Source: Ornithinimicrobium ciconiae (GTDB lineage: Bacteria > Actinomycetota > Actinomycetes > Actinomycetales > Dermatophilaceae). Taken from it: DNA of 64,000 bases. The stretch is taken from positions 2,418,001 through 2,482,000 of the forward strand of contig NZ_CP041616.1 in NCBI RefSeq assembly GCF_007197575.1, written 5' to 3'. Shown here one piece after another: positions 54,158 to 64,000 of the stretch. A program made the translations under genes and the position numbers. Positions within the stretch are counted from its first letter, which is position 1. Each line of letters begins with the position of its first letter. The notes under the pieces are model-generated. The model saw only the letters and a program-made list of their open reading frames with translations, was not told the origin of the DNA and did not search any database.

Positions 54158-54446
54158 GGATGGCACGCTCTCGATGGTAGATCGTGCCACCGACAGTCCC
54201 TATCTGGCGAGATCCGCGGCACCATCGGCCACACCATCGGCCACCGCCACACCAGTGACAAATTATGCTCGCTCCTGCATACTTATGTGACGCTCGGCAC
54301 GATTCCTTCCGGTCATCGGGTCCTGGCATTTACAGTCACCGCAGCACTTTTCGGTCGGCAGACGGCGAAGTGGTGCGCCCACCGGGCCGACGTCGTCCCG
54401 GGATCCCCCTCACGCGGCTACAGGCTGCCCGCCCTTGGACGGTGCC
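54158..54446. promoter_or_regulatory. Divergent uvrA/gltB spacer with AT-rich island and 12-bp duplication
   Basis: This 289-bp gap holds no convincing gene. An exact 12-bp tandem duplication, ACCATCGGCCAC, lies at 54221-54244. It is followed by the most AT-rich stretch nearby (about 54254-54300, containing AAATTATG and CATACTTATG), where promoters for one or both genes are likely. I cannot assign -35/-10 boxes or a riboswitch. Confidence 0.4.
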
Positions 54447-57400
54447 ATGAACCAGAGCCCCACTTTTCGGACCCCGAACGCCCAGCCGGACCCGAACGCC
54501 CAGCCGGACACTCCTGTGGGCCCGAGCTCCCCCGCGAGCGCCGCTCGCCCCGCCGGGCTCTATGACGGAGCGCACGAGCACGATGCGTGTGGCGTCGCCT
54601 TCGTCGCGACGCTGCGCGGCTCCCCCGGGCACGACATCGTCGAGCACGCCCTCACCGCCCTGCACAACCTCGACCACCGGGGAGCGGTCGGCGCCGAGCC
54701 CGACTCCGGGGACGGGGCCGGGATGCTCACCCAGGTGCCGGACCGTTTCCTGCGCTCCGTCCTGGACGTCGAGCTGCCCGCGCCCGGCTCGTATGCCGTG
54801 GGGCTGCTCTTCCTCCCGCCGCGGGACGAGGCCAGGGCCCGAGCCGCCGTGGAGCAGATCCTTCACGACAGCGGACTGGACGTGCTGGCCTGGCGCACGG
54901 TCCCGACCCGGCCCGAGATCCTGGGGCCGCTAGCCCGGAAGGCGATGCCCGGCATACGGCAGGTCGTGGTGGCCTCCCGCACCGGTGACTCCGGGCTCGA
55001 CCTGGAGCGTCGGGTCTGGCTGGCGCGCAAGGTGATCGAGCGCGAGACGGAGGTCTATCCCGTCTCGCTGTCCGGACGCACCCTGACCTACAAGGGCATG
55101 CTGACCACCGGCCAGCTCGACGAGTTCTTCCCGGACCTGCGTGACGAGCGTTACGAGTCCCGGCTGGCGGTCGTGCACTCGCGCTTCTCCACCAACACCT
55201 TCCCGGCGTGGCCGCTGGCCCACCCCTACCGGGTGATCGCGCACAACGGCGAAATCAACACCGTGCGCGGCAACCGCAACTGGATGCACGCCCGGGAGAG
55301 CAACCTGACGACGTCGGTCTTCCCCGGCGACCTCTCCCGCGCCCTGCCGGTCTGCACGCCCGGCGCCAGCGACAGCGCGACCTTCGACGAGGTCGTCGAG
55401 CTGCTCCACCTGGGCGGGCGCTCGCTGCCCCACGCCGTGCTGATGATGGTCCCGCCCGCCTGGGAGAACAACCCCGAGCTGGACGACGAGCTGCGGGCCT
55501 TCTACGACTTCCACTCGATGATCATGGAGCCCTGGGACGGCCCGATGAGCCTGGTCTTCACCGACGGCTCCCAGGTGGGCGGCATCCTGGACCGCAACGG
55601 TCTGCGGCCCTCGCGCTACTGGGTCACCGACGAGGGACTGGTCGTCCTTGGCAGCGAGTCCGGCGTCCTGCCGATCCCGGAGGAGCGCATCGTGACCAAG
55701 GGACGGGTCGAGCCGGGTCGGATGTTCCTGGTCGACACGGAGGCGGGCCAGATCGTCGACGACCAGGCGCTCATCCGCGACCTCGCGACCGCCCAGCCCT
55801 ATCGACGCTGGGTCGACGACAACGTGGTGCGGTTGGAGGACCTGCCCGAGCGGGTCCACGTCCGCCACACCCACGCCTCGGTCACCCGCCGCCAGCAGAT
55901 CTTCGGCTACACCGAGGAGGAGCTGCGCATCATCCTCTCCCCCATGGCGCAGTCCGGCACCGAGCCGCTGGGCGCGATGGGCTCGGACACGCCGATCGCG
56001 GCGCTGTCCGAGCGGCCCCGGCTGTTGTTCGACTACTTTGTCGAAGCCTTCGCCCAGGTCACGAACCCGCCGTTGGACGCCATCCGGGAGGAGGTGGTGA
56101 CCTCCCTGATGACCACCACCGGGCCGGAGGCCAACCTGCTGACCGAGGGGCCGGAGCACGCCCGCCAGGTGGAGCTCGACTTCCCGGTGATCGACAACGA
56201 CCAGCTCGCCGCCCTGCGGCACATCAACCTCGAGGGGCAGCACCCGGACTTCGCACCGGTCGTGGTGCGCGGTCTCTATCGGGTCGACGGCGGCGCGCAG
56301 GCGCTCGCCGAACGGCTGGCAGAGATCTGCGAGCAGGTGTCCGAGGCCGTGGCACGCGGCGCCTTCTTCGTCGTCCTGTCCGACCGGCACGCCGACCGGG
56401 AGCACGCCCCGATCCCGTCACTGCTGCTGACCAGCGCCGTGCACCACCACCTGGTGCGGGAGCACACCCGCACCCGGGTCGGTCTGCTCGTGGAGGCCGG
56501 TGACGTCCGCGAGGTGCACCACGTGGCGCTGCTGATCGCCTATGGCGCCGGGGCCGTCAATCCCTATCTGGCGATGGAGTCCGTCGAGGACCTCTGCCGC
56601 GCCGGCCGCCAGCTGGACGGACTCGACCCCGACGTCGCCATCGCCAACCTGATCCGGGCCCTCGGCAAGGGGGTGCTCAAGGTGATGAGCAAGATGGGCA
56701 TCTCCACGGTCTCCTCCTACCGCGGTGCCCAGACCTTCGAGGCTGTGGGGCTTTCCACGCAGCTGGTGGAGCGCTGGTTCACCGGCACCACCAGCCAGCT
56801 GGACGGCGTCGGCCTCGAGGTGATCGCCCAGGAGGTGGCCGCCCGGCACAGCGTGGCCTACCCGCTCAGCGGCATCCCGCCCTACCACCGTGACCTCGAG
56901 GTCGGCGGGGAGTACCAGTGGCGCCGGGAGGGTCCCCCGCACCTGTTCAACCCGGAGACGGTCTTCCGCCTCCAGCACGCCACGCGCTCGGGGCGCTACG
57001 ACATCTTCCGGCAGTACACCGACCTGGTGGACGACCAGGCGGAGCAGCTCATGACGCTGCGCGGCCTGCTGCGCCTCACCGGGGACCGTGACCCGGTGCC
57101 GCTGGAGGAGGTCGAGCCGGTCGCCTCGATCGTGAAGCGGTTCGCCACCGGCGCGATGAGCTACGGCTCCATCTCCCGCGAGGCGCACGAGACGCTCGCC
57201 ATCGCGATGAACCGGCTCGGCGGCAAGTCCAACAGTGGGGAGGGCGGCGAGGAGCCGGATCGGCTCGCCGACCCGGAGCGGCGCTCGGCCATCAAGCAGG
57301 TCGCGTCCGGCCGATTCGGGGTCACCAGCGCCTACCTGGTCAGCGCCGACGACATCCAGATCAAGGTCGCCCAGGGTGCCAAGCCCGGCGAGGGCGGCCA

Positions 57401-59069
57401 GCTGCCGCCCGGCAAGGTCTATCCGTGGATCGCCGCCACCCGGCACTCGACGCCGGGCGTGGGCCTGATCTCGCCGCCTCCGCACCACGACATCTACTCC
57501 ATCGAGGACCTCGCCCAGCTCATCCACGACCTCAAGAACGCCAACCCTCGCGCCCGGGTGCACGTCAAGCTGGTCAGCCAGGTCGGCGTCGGCACGGTGG
57601 CCGCAGGCGTCGCCAAGGCGCACGCCGACGTGGTGCTGGTCTCCGGTGCCGACGGCGGCACCGGCGCGAGCCCGCTGACCTCCCTCAAGCACGCCGGCAC
57701 CCCGTGGGAGCTGGGCCTGGCCGAGACCCAGCAGACCCTGCTGCGCAACGGGCTGCGCGACCGGATCACCGTCCAGATCGACGGCCAGCTCAAGACCGGG
57801 CGGGACGTGGTGATCGCGGCGCTGCTCGGTGCGGAAGAGTTCGGCTTCGCCACCGCACCGCTGGTGGTCTCCGGCTGCGTGATGATGCGGGTCTGTCACC
57901 TGGACACCTGTCCGGTGGGCGTGGCCACGCAGAATCCCGAGCTGCGGGCGCGCTTCACCGGCAAGGCCGAGCACGTGATCACCTTCTTCACCTTCATCGC
58001 CGAGCAGGTGCGCGAGCACCTGGCAGCACTGGGTTACCGCAGCCTGGAGGAGGTGATCGGGCGGGTCGACCTGCTCGACACGGAGGCCGCCACCGTCCAC
58101 GGGAAGGCGCACGGACTCGACCTGACTCCTCTCCTGTATGCCGAGCCGCTGCCGGAGGGTGCGCCCCGCCACCGGACCCGGGGGCAGGACCACGGCCTGG
58201 AGCGGGCGCTGGACCACCAGTTCATCGCGGCCGCGGCCCCGGCGCTGGAGCACCGGCAGCCGGTCCGGGCCGACTTCGCGATCCGCAACGTCAACCGGAC
58301 CCTGGGGACCCTGCTCGGACACGAGGTGACCCGCCGGCACGGCCCGGACGGTCTGCCCGACGGCACCATCGACCTGACCCTCACCGGCTCCGCCGGGCAG
58401 TCGCTGGGTGCCTTCCTGCCCCGCGGCGTCACGCTGCGCCTGGTCGGAGACGCCAATGACTACGTCGGCAAGGGCCTCTCCGGCGGCCAGATCGTCATCC
58501 GGCCGTCCGAGGGCGCCCGCTTCACCGCCGCGGACCAGGTGATCGCCGGCAATGTCATCGCCTATGGCGCGACGTCCGGGCAGCTCAACCTGCGGGGCCG
58601 GGTCGGCGAGCGCTTCTGCGTGCGCAACTCCGGCGCCATCGCCGTCGTGGAGGGCGTCGGCGACCATGCCCTGGAGTACATGACCGGCGGAACAGTGCTG
58701 ATCCTCGGCCCCACCGGTCGCAACCTGGGGGCGGGGATGTCTGGTGGCACGGCATACGTCCTGGATCTGCTCCCCGCCCGGGTGAACGTGGCGGCCCGCA
58801 CCTCCGGTGACCTCCTCCTCGAGCAGGTCACCACCGGCGGCCCGACCGCCGGCGTGCTGCTCGAGCTGCTCACCGAGCACGTCCAGCTCACCGGCTCCAC
58901 GCTCGCGCAGGAGCTGCTGGGCGACCCCGACTGGCCGACCAGGTTCACCCGGATCACCCCGCGGCAGTATGCCGGGGTGTTGCGGATCCGCGAGGAAGTC
59001 GCCTCCCGCGGAGACGACCCCGACGGTCCCCACGCCTGGCAACTGATCCTGGAGGACTCCCGTGGCTGA
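54447..59069 (+). CDS. gltB: Glutamate synthase (NADPH) large subunit
   Basis: Transfers the amide of glutamine to 2-oxoglutarate. The 1540 residues hold the N-terminal glutaminase domain, whose nucleophile Cys is at about residue 48 ([12 protein letters not shown]) after an unusually long presequence of 47 residues. They also hold the synthase domain with FMN/3Fe-4S region ([24 protein letters not shown]) and the C-terminal beta-helix ([10 protein letters not shown]). The presequence contains a duplicated PNAQPD and must be removed to free the Cys. The ATG at 54447 is preferred over an in-frame TTG at 54435. gltD overlaps its end by 8 nt. Confidence 0.97.
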   Translation: MNQSPTFRTPNAQPDPNAQPDTPVGPSSPASAARPAGLYDGAHEHDACGVAFVATLRGSPGHDIVEHALTALHNLDHRGAVGAEPDSGDGAGMLTQVPDRFLRSVLDVELPAPGSYAVGLLFLPPRDEARARAAVEQILHDSGLDVLAWRTVPTRPEILGPLARKAMPGIRQVVVASRTGDSGLDLERRVWLARKVIERETEVYPVSLSGRTLTYKGMLTTGQLDEFFPDLRDERYESRLAVVHSRFSTNTFPAWPLAHPYRVIAHNGEINTVRGNRNWMHARESNLTTSVFPGDLSRALPVCTPGASDSATFDEVVELLHLGGRSLPHAVLMMVPPAWENNPELDDELRAFYDFHSMIMEPWDGPMSLVFTDGSQVGGILDRNGLRPSRYWVTDEGLVVLGSESGVLPIPEERIVTKGRVEPGRMFLVDTEAGQIVDDQALIRDLATAQPYRRWVDDNVVRLEDLPERVHVRHTHASVTRRQQIFGYTEEELRIILSPMAQSGTEPLGAMGSDTPIAALSERPRLLFDYFVEAFAQVTNPPLDAIREEVVTSLMTTTGPEANLLTEGPEHARQVELDFPVIDNDQLAALRHINLEGQHPDFAPVVVRGLYRVDGGAQALAERLAEICEQVSEAVARGAFFVVLSDRHADREHAPIPSLLLTSAVHHHLVREHTRTRVGLLVEAGDVREVHHVALLIAYGAGAVNPYLAMESVEDLCRAGRQLDGLDPDVAIANLIRALGKGVLKVMSKMGISTVSSYRGAQTFEAVGLSTQLVERWFTGTTSQLDGVGLEVIAQEVAARHSVAYPLSGIPPYHRDLEVGGEYQWRREGPPHLFNPETVFRLQHATRSGRYDIFRQYTDLVDDQAEQLMTLRGLLRLTGDRDPVPLEEVEPVASIVKRFATGAMSYGSISREAHETLAIAMNRLGGKSNSGEGGEEPDRLADPERRSAIKQVASGRFGVTSAYLVSADDIQIKVAQGAKPGEGGQLPPGKVYPWIAATRHSTPGVGLISPPPHHDIYSIEDLAQLIHDLKNANPRARVHVKLVSQVGVGTVAAGVAKAHADVVLVSGADGGTGASPLTSLKHAGTPWELGLAETQQTLLRNGLRDRITVQIDGQLKTGRDVVIAALLGAEEFGFATAPLVVSGCVMMRVCHLDTCPVGVATQNPELRARFTGKAEHVITFFTFIAEQVREHLAALGYRSLEEVIGRVDLLDTEAATVHGKAHGLDLTPLLYAEPLPEGAPRHRTRGQDHGLERALDHQFIAAAAPALEHRQPVRADFAIRNVNRTLGTLLGHEVTRRHGPDGLPDGTIDLTLTGSAGQSLGAFLPRGVTLRLVGDANDYVGKGLSGGQIVIRPSEGARFTAADQVIAGNVIAYGATSGQLNLRGRVGERFCVRNSGAIAVVEGVGDHALEYMTGGTVLILGPTGRNLGAGMSGGTAYVLDLLPARVNVAARTSGDLLLEQVTTGGPTAGVLLELLTEHVQLTGSTLAQELLGDPDWPTRFTRITPRQYAGVLRIREEVASRGDDPDGPHAWQLILEDSRG

Positions 59070-60519
59070 CCCGCACGGCTTCCTGGCCCACCGCGACCGC
59101 GAGCCGCAACCCAGCCGCCCGGTTCCGGTCCGCATCATGGACTGGAAGGAGGTGCACACTGCCCAGGAGGACGGGGTGCTGCGCCGCCAGGCCGGTCGGT
59201 GCATGGACTGCGGCATCCCGTTCTGTCACCAGGGCTGCCCGCTGGGCAACCTGATCCCGGAGTGGAACGACCTGACCCGGCGCGGCAACTTCCGCGAGGG
59301 CATCGAGCGTCTGCACGCGACCAACAACTTCCCGGAGTTCACCGGGCGGCTGTGCCCGGCGCCGTGCGAGACCGCCTGCGTGCTGGGGATCAGCCAACCG
59401 GCGGTCACCATCAAGCAGGTCGAGGTCTCGATCGTGGACCGGGCCTTCGACAACGGCCTGGTGACTCCGCACGAGCCGGAGTGGCTCAGCGGGCGCACCA
59501 TTGCCGTCGTGGGCTCCGGCCCGGCCGGTCTGGCCGCCGCCCAGCAGCTCGGTCGGGCCGGCCACACGGTCGTGGTGCTGGAGCGCGACGACGCCGTCGG
59601 TGGACTGCTGCGCTATGGCATCCCGGAGTTCAAGATGGAGAAGTCGGTGCTGGACCGGCGCCTGGTCCAGCTGCGGGCCGAGGGCATCCGGTTCACCACC
59701 GGGGTCACCGTCGGCGGCGACGGCCCCGACGACCTCAGCCTCGCCGAGCTGCGGGAGCGTTTCGACGCCGTCGTGCTGGCCGTCGGCTCCACGGTGCCCC
59801 GGCCGCTGGGCGTCAGCGGCCAGGACGTCGCCGGGGTCCATCCGGCGATGGACTACCTGGTGCCGGCCAACCGGGAGGCCCTGGGTGCCGGTCGCGGGAT
59901 CGACGCGGAGGGCAAGCACGTGGTGATCGTCGGTGGTGGCGACACCGGGGCGGACTGTTATGGCACGGCGCTGCGGCAGGGCGCGGCCAGCGTCACCCAG
60001 CTCGACATCCGGGCCCAGCCACCGACCGAGCGTCCGGAGCGCCACCCGTGGCCGATGTATCCGCTGATCCACCGGGTCGGCGAGTCCCACGAGGAGGGCG
60101 GCGAGCGGGTGTTCGGGGTGAGCACCCTGGAGGTGGTCGCCGAGGACGGGGCCGTCACCGGCGTGCACATCGTCGACGGCGAGCGCGTCGACGGGCGTTT
60201 CGACGCGTATGCCGGCACGGAGCGGACCATCCCGGCGGACCTGGTCCTCATCGCGCTGGGGTTCACCGGACCCGACCCGGTCGTCGGCACGGGCACCGAG
60301 CTGGCGAGGACGCCGCGCGGCACCTTCGCGCGGGACCAGGACTACGCCACGGAGCTGCCCGGGGTCTTCGTCGCCGGCGACGCCGGCCGCGGACAGTCGC
60401 TGATCGTGTGGGCCATCGCCGAGGGGCGGGCCTGTGCGGCGGCCGTCGACCGCCATCTGACGGGCGCGACCACGCTGCCCTCCCCCGTGCGACCCACGGA
60501 TGTCCCGATCAGCATCTGA
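59062..60519 (+). CDS. gltD: Glutamate synthase (NADPH) small subunit
   Basis: Electron-supplying subunit of GOGAT, 485 residues. The N-terminal Cys-rich part ([25 protein letters not shown] and [13 protein letters not shown]) binds Fe-S clusters. The rest has FAD and NADPH folds ([33 protein letters not shown]), ending [22 protein letters not shown]. The GTG start lies within the end of gltB. The stop codon lies inside the first unit of the repeat array that follows. Confidence 0.97.
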   Translation: MADPHGFLAHRDREPQPSRPVPVRIMDWKEVHTAQEDGVLRRQAGRCMDCGIPFCHQGCPLGNLIPEWNDLTRRGNFREGIERLHATNNFPEFTGRLCPAPCETACVLGISQPAVTIKQVEVSIVDRAFDNGLVTPHEPEWLSGRTIAVVGSGPAGLAAAQQLGRAGHTVVVLERDDAVGGLLRYGIPEFKMEKSVLDRRLVQLRAEGIRFTTGVTVGGDGPDDLSLAELRERFDAVVLAVGSTVPRPLGVSGQDVAGVHPAMDYLVPANREALGAGRGIDAEGKHVVIVGGGDTGADCYGTALRQGAASVTQLDIRAQPPTERPERHPWPMYPLIHRVGESHEEGGERVFGVSTLEVVAEDGAVTGVHIVDGERVDGRFDAYAGTERTIPADLVLIALGFTGPDPVVGTGTELARTPRGTFARDQDYATELPGVFVAGDAGRGQSLIVWAIAEGRACAAAVDRHLTGATTLPSPVRPTDVPISI

Positions 60520-60616
60520 ACCGGCAGGGACGAGGTCGACCGGATCGGCATCTGGACCGGCAGGGGACGACGCCCCGACCGGGTCAGCATCTGGACCGGC
60601 AGGGACGACGTCCCGA
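60504..60616 (+). terminator. Tandem repeat array with hairpins after gltD
   Basis: Three units share GCATCTGGACCGGCAGGG, starting at 60512, 60548 and 60587 (spacing 36 and 39 bp). The first unit contains the gltD stop: its GCATCTGA became GCATCTGG in the later copies. Units two and three each carry a small stem (GGGG...CCCC at 60563-60576, and GGGAC-GAC-GTCCC at 60601-60613). The stem is kept although the bases differ, which favours a tandem terminator role. Confidence 0.6.
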
Positions 60617-60714
60617 CCACCGTCCGAGCCTCCCGCATAGACTCAGTCCAAGGCTCCGCCGCCCAGTGCCTGGGCGCGCGGCCGCCACCGTCGACCAGCC
60701 TCCCGGAGGTCCAC

Positions 60715-62325
60715 ATGACCGTCGTGTCCGCCAACCACACTCCCCTGAGCCCGCTGCGCTTCCTCGAGCGGTCCTCGACGGTCTTCCCGGACCGGACCGC
60801 CATCGTCTACGGGGACCGCAGATCGAGCTATGCGGAGTTCGCTGACGAGGTGCAGCGCCTGGCCAGGGTGCTGCGGGCCACGATCTCCCCGGGTGACAAG
60901 GTGGCCTTCCTGGCGCCCAACGTGCCGGAGCTGCTCATGGCCCACTTCGCGGTGCCGCTGGCCGGCGGGGTCCTGGTCGCGATGAACTCCCGGCTCGCGC
61001 CCCCGGAGATCACCTACATCCTGGAGCACTCGGAGTCCACGGTGCTCCTCGTCGACTCCGAGCTCGTGCCGTCGGTGGCGCCGGCCACGCAGAGCCTGAC
61101 GGGTCTGATCGAGGTCGTGGAGGTTCCCGACCCCACAGTGGACCCGTCGGAGGTCCCCACGGGGGTGACCACCACGACATACCAGCAGTTCCTCGCCCGC
61201 GCCGAGGACCTGGACCCCACCCCCCTCCCGTGGGCAGTGGACGATGAGCACACGGTCATCACCATCAACTACACGTCCGGCACGACGGGTAAGCCCAAGG
61301 GCGTCATGTATACGCACCGCGGCGCCTACCTGGCTGCCATGGGCGAGGTGGTCCACAACGGCTTGAACGGCAACACCAAGTACCTGTGGACCCTGCCGAT
61401 GTTCCACTGCAACGGCTGGACCATGCCCTGGGCGGTGACCGCGGCCGCGGGCGCCCACCTCTGCCTCCGCGCGGTCCGCGGGGAGGCCGTCTGGGACGCG
61501 ATCGACCGCCTCGGCGTCACGCACCTGTGCGGCGCGCCCACCGTCTGCACGGTGATGGTCAACGCGCCGGAGGCGCACGCCGTGCAGGACCGGGAGCTGC
61601 GCCTCATGGTGGCGGGCGCTCCTCCGTCGCCGACGATCATCAGCGAGCTCTCGTCGCTGGGGATCAATGTCGTGCACGTCTACGGCCTGACCGAGGTCTA
61701 TGGCCCGTTCACCATCGCCGAGGTGCAGGAGGCGTGGGACCAGGAGCCCGCCGAGGAGCGCTTCCGGCTGCTCGCCCGGCAGGGGGTCGGCATGGTGCAG
61801 GCCGAGACCGCCCGCGTGGTGGACTCGCAGCTGCAGGACGTGCCTGCCGACGGCAACAGCATGGGTGAGATCGTGCTGCGCGGCAACAACGTGATGCTCG
61901 GCTACTTCAAGGACCCGGAGGCGACCGCGAAGGCCTTCGAGGGCGGCTGGTTCCACACCGGTGACCTCGGGGTCATGCACCCGGACGGTTATATCCAACT
62001 GCGGGACCGGGCCAAGGACATCATCATCTCCGGGGGCGAGAACATCTCGTCCGTCGAGGTGGAGCAGGCCATCGTCAGCCACCCGCAGATCCTGGAGTGC
62101 GCAGTCGTGGGGGTCCCTGACGAGAAGTGGGGCGAGCGCCCGGTGGCGTATGTGACGGTGCGCGACGGCACCGACATCAGCCCCGAGGACGTCGTGGCGC
62201 ACACCCGCGCCCTGCTCGCGGGCTACAAGGTGCCGCGGGAGGTCGTGGTCGTTCCGGAACTGCCGAAGACCTCCACCGGCAAGATCCTTAAGTACGAGCT
62301 GCGCCGCGGTGGCCAGCATGGGTGA
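60715..62325 (+). CDS. AMP-dependent fatty acyl-CoA synthetase
   Basis: A 536-residue member of the adenylate-forming family, likely activating medium- or long-chain fatty acids to CoA esters. It has YTSGTTGKPKGVMYTHRG (P-loop-like motif), VYGLTEVYGPFT, WFHTGDLGVMHPDGYIQLRDR and the catalytic Lys in KTSTGKILKYELR. The order of motifs is that of AlkK-like or medium-chain enzymes; the substrate is not certain. GGAGG lies 5 nt before the ATG, and a TAGACT box around 60641-60646 may be a -10 element. The MBL gene overlaps its end. Confidence 0.9.
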   Translation: MTVVSANHTPLSPLRFLERSSTVFPDRTAIVYGDRRSSYAEFADEVQRLARVLRATISPGDKVAFLAPNVPELLMAHFAVPLAGGVLVAMNSRLAPPEITYILEHSESTVLLVDSELVPSVAPATQSLTGLIEVVEVPDPTVDPSEVPTGVTTTTYQQFLARAEDLDPTPLPWAVDDEHTVITINYTSGTTGKPKGVMYTHRGAYLAAMGEVVHNGLNGNTKYLWTLPMFHCNGWTMPWAVTAAAGAHLCLRAVRGEAVWDAIDRLGVTHLCGAPTVCTVMVNAPEAHAVQDRELRLMVAGAPPSPTIISELSSLGINVVHVYGLTEVYGPFTIAEVQEAWDQEPAEERFRLLARQGVGMVQAETARVVDSQLQDVPADGNSMGEIVLRGNNVMLGYFKDPEATAKAFEGGWFHTGDLGVMHPDGYIQLRDRAKDIIISGGENISSVEVEQAIVSHPQILECAVVGVPDEKWGERPVAYVTVRDGTDISPEDVVAHTRALLAGYKVPREVVVVPELPKTSTGKILKYELRRGGQHG

Positions 62326-63079
62326 TGGCCACGAGCACCCCGCCGAGCACCCGGGCAGCGGTCCCTCCGCCGATGGCCAGGGCAGCGGTCCCTCCGCCGA
62401 TGACGGCGCGACAGGCCCGGAGCACGCGCGAGCACATGTGGAGCCGGGCGGACCCTTTTGGCTGGGCCACCTGGGTCATGCCCTGGTGCGCAAGGCCAGC
62501 GTCTCGGAGATGGACAACAACTGTTATCTGATCACCTGCCGACGCAGCGGAGAGCAGCTCCTCATCGACGCCGCGGACGACGCCCCCCGGCTGGCCGAGC
62601 TGGTCGCTGCGGGCTCAGGTCGGCTCACGGCCGTGGTCACCACCCACCAGCACTGGGACCACCACCGAGCGCTCGCCGCCGTCGTCGCGGAGTTCGCCCC
62701 CCGCACCGCGGCCGGCGCAGCCGACGCGGACGCACTGCCCGTCCCGCCGGACGTCAGGCTCACCCACGGTGACCGGATCAGCGTCGGTGAGCTCCTCCTG
62801 GACGTGATCGCCCTGCGCGGTCACACCCCCGGATCCATCGCCCTGGCGCTGACGGACGGAGCAGGGCAGGTCCATCTGTTCACCGGTGACAGCCTCTTCC
62901 CGGGCGGACCGGGCAAGACCCCAGACGCCGAGGCCTTCACCTCACTGATGGACGACCTCGAGGACCGGGTCTTCGCCACCTATCCCGACAACACCGTGGT
63001 GCACCCCGGGCACGGCGACAGCACCACGATCGGCGCAGAGCGTCCTCAGCTCGCCTCCTGGCGGGCGCGCGGTTGGTGA
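62318..63079 (+). CDS. MBL fold metallo-hydrolase
   Basis: A 253-residue metallo-beta-lactamase-fold hydrolase. THQHWDHH (about 109-116) is the HxHxDH site with Gln in the variable place; later ligands are GHTPGS, FTGDSLF and PGHGDST. This is the glyoxalase II-like subgroup. The first 40 residues are hydrophilic with a duplicated GSGPSAD. The ATG at 62318 overlaps the acyl-CoA synthetase end by 8 nt; the GTG at 62309 is the alternative. The substrate may be a thioester, judging only by its neighbour. Confidence 0.88.
   Translation: MGDGHEHPAEHPGSGPSADGQGSGPSADDGATGPEHARAHVEPGGPFWLGHLGHALVRKASVSEMDNNCYLITCRRSGEQLLIDAADDAPRLAELVAAGSGRLTAVVTTHQHWDHHRALAAVVAEFAPRTAAGAADADALPVPPDVRLTHGDRISVGELLLDVIALRGHTPGSIALALTDGAGQVHLFTGDSLFPGGPGKTPDAEAFTSLMDDLEDRVFATYPDNTVVHPGHGDSTTIGAERPQLASWRARGW
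62350..62404. repeat. Tandem duplication inside the MBL hydrolase N-terminus
   Basis: GGGCAGCGGTCCCTCCGCC followed by GATG occurs at 62352 and again at 62382 (30-bp period), encoding the repeated GSGPSAD peptide. It lies before the conserved domain, so it probably does not affect catalysis. Confidence 0.7.
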
Positions 63080-63960
63080 GCCGCCGCACCGGTGACACGG
63101 GGCTCACCGCGGCGGCACAGGAGCATCCGGTCCTGCTGGTCCTGGCGGCCGTCCTGTCGGTGCAGTTCGGCGGCGCCCTCGCCGCGACGCTCCTGCCGCT
63201 GGTCGGGGTGTTCGGCTCGGTCCTGCTGCGGATCCTGCTGGCGGCCGTGCTGCTGGTGGTTCTCGTGCGGCCCCGGTGGCGCGGCCGAAGCCGGCAGGAC
63301 TGGGTCACGGTCACCGGTTTTGCCCTCACCCTGACCGCGATGAACATCTGCTTCTATGCCTCGCTGGAGCGGCTGCCGATCGGTGTCGCGGTCACCATCG
63401 AGTTCCTCGGGCCACTCCTGCTGGCAGCAGTGACCTCGCGTCGTGGCCGCGACGCCCTCGCCGTCCTGCTGGCCCTGCTGGGCGTGCTGCTGATCTCCGA
63501 GGTCCTCTCGGTGCCCTGGGCGCGGATGGACTTCGTCGGCATCGGACTGGCTGCCGCCGCCGGCGGCTTCTGGGCGGCATACATCGTCCTGAGCGGACGG
63601 ACCGGCACCCGCTTCGAGGGACTGGACGGCATGGCGATCGCCCTCGTGATCGGCGCGGTCGCCATGCTGCCACTGGGGGTGCTGGGGGCCGGTTCGGCAC
63701 TGCTGGACGGCGACGTGCTCCTGCGGGGTCTGGGCATCGCACTGCTCTCCTCAGCCATCCCCTACTCCCTTGAGCTGCTGGCGCTGCGCCGCCTGTCTGC
63801 TGGCGTCTTTGGGGTGCTGCTGAGCCTGGAGCCGGCTGCCGCTGCCCTGGCGGGTCTCCTGGTGCTCTCGCAGACCCTGGCGCCTCTGCAGGTCCTGGGG
63901 ATGGCGCTCGTGGTGTCCGCGAGCATCGTCGTCCTCGGCCGGCGCGGCCGCGGGACCTAG
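63076..63960 (+). CDS. EamA/DMT family transporter (RhtA-like)
   Basis: A 294-residue membrane protein with ten hydrophobic helices in two EamA halves. LTLTAMNICFYASLERLPIGVAVTIEFLGPLLLA in the first half and SAIPYSLELLALRRLSAGVFGVLLSLEPAAAALAG in the second are the RhtA-type repeats of threonine/homoserine and drug exporters. The GTG at 63076 overlaps the MBL stop by 4 nt; a TTG at 63073 is possible. The substrate is unknown. Downstream, 63961-64000 shows no feature. Confidence 0.9.
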   Translation: MSRRTGDTGLTAAAQEHPVLLVLAAVLSVQFGGALAATLLPLVGVFGSVLLRILLAAVLLVVLVRPRWRGRSRQDWVTVTGFALTLTAMNICFYASLERLPIGVAVTIEFLGPLLLAAVTSRRGRDALAVLLALLGVLLISEVLSVPWARMDFVGIGLAAAAGGFWAAYIVLSGRTGTRFEGLDGMAIALVIGAVAMLPLGVLGAGSALLDGDVLLRGLGIALLSSAIPYSLELLALRRLSAGVFGVLLSLEPAAAALAGLLVLSQTLAPLQVLGMALVVSASIVVLGRRGRGT

Positions 63961-64000
63961 ATCACCCGTCGGACGCAGCCGCGGAACCTCACTCACCCGT

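Noticed and set aside
54158..54446. LexA/SOS box upstream of uvrA
   Set aside because: No site resembling the actinobacterial TCGAAC-N4-GTTCGA type is visible in the spacer.
51317..54565. 1082-codon open frame on the plus strand opposite uvrA
   Set aside because: It is the antisense shadow of uvrA in very GC-rich DNA; its His/Asp/Val-rich product has no recognisable domain and uvrA is certain.
56418..59216. 932-codon minus-strand frame opposite gltB
   Set aside because: Shadow frame with Gly/Asp/Val/His-rich low-complexity translation; gltB/gltD motifs prove the plus strand codes.

Overview
The window is about 64 kb of very GC-rich, densely packed chromosomal DNA. RbpA, WhiA, OpcA, an acVLRF1-type release factor, a SufR-headed suf operon, GTG starts everywhere and many 1-4 nt stop/start overlaps all point to an actinobacterium. 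Gene order (sufR-sufBD-sufCSU beside ctaA/ctaB and tkt-tal-pgi-zwf-opcA-pgl, then secG-tpi-pgk-gap-whiA-yvcK-rapZ-uvrC-uvrA) resembles Micrococcales, perhaps Intrasporangiaceae/Ornithinimicrobiaceae; the genus is inference. I see no tRNA, rRNA, insertion sequence, prophage, integrase or CRISPR array. This is a core-genome region, and its unusual content is subtle.

Layout: 1-0.5 kb, 3' end of a DUF559-like gene, then a repeat-rich spacer. 0.8-9.6 kb, a reserve-polymer block: divergent glgA/glgC (glycogen), cyanophycinase and cyanophycin synthetase (nitrogen store), and facing them a 733-residue Mur-ligase/TPR protein that looks like a cyanophycin synthetase paralogue without the ATP-grasp domain. 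9.6-11.1 kb, fabG-fabI, which lead into that Mur-like gene. 11.2-14.3 kb, tctCBA tricarboxylate transporter. 14.5-17.8 kb, two universal stress proteins, a DUF3099 protein, a small Cys protein, SURF1 and an atypical SDR. 17.9-22.4 kb, an ABC exporter, an ABC-F protein and a zinc metallopeptidase. 22.5-29.7 kb, the suf operon with acVLRF1 at its end. 30-33.6 kb, an ABC transporter with ctaA and, convergently, ctaB. 33.8-42.2 kb, the pentose phosphate operon. 42.2-54.2 kb (minus strand), rbpA, secG, lower glycolysis, whiA-yvcK-rapZ and uvrC-uvrA. 54.4-64 kb, gltBD, an acyl-CoA synthetase, an MBL hydrolase and an EamA transporter.

The genes fit a carbon/nitrogen storage and central metabolism theme. 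GlgC/GlgA store carbon, CphA/CphB store and release Asp-Arg nitrogen, GltBD makes glutamate, the pentose phosphate operon supplies NADPH, and Suf supplies Fe-S clusters to enzymes such as GltBD. CtaA, CtaB and SURF1 serve heme A and cytochrome oxidase assembly.

The most notable non-genic signal is a family of about 32-bp tandem repeats with core ATTTTCCGAGAGGTTTCG at three separate loci (17.8, 29.8 and 32.6 kb). Many other spacers hold unrelated short tandem duplications, several of which include the stop codon of the adjoining gene. Other items worth a second look are the ATP-grasp-less CphA-like protein, a TAG codon that separates opcA from pgl in one continuous frame, a peptidase remnant beside whiA, and a candidate SufR operator.
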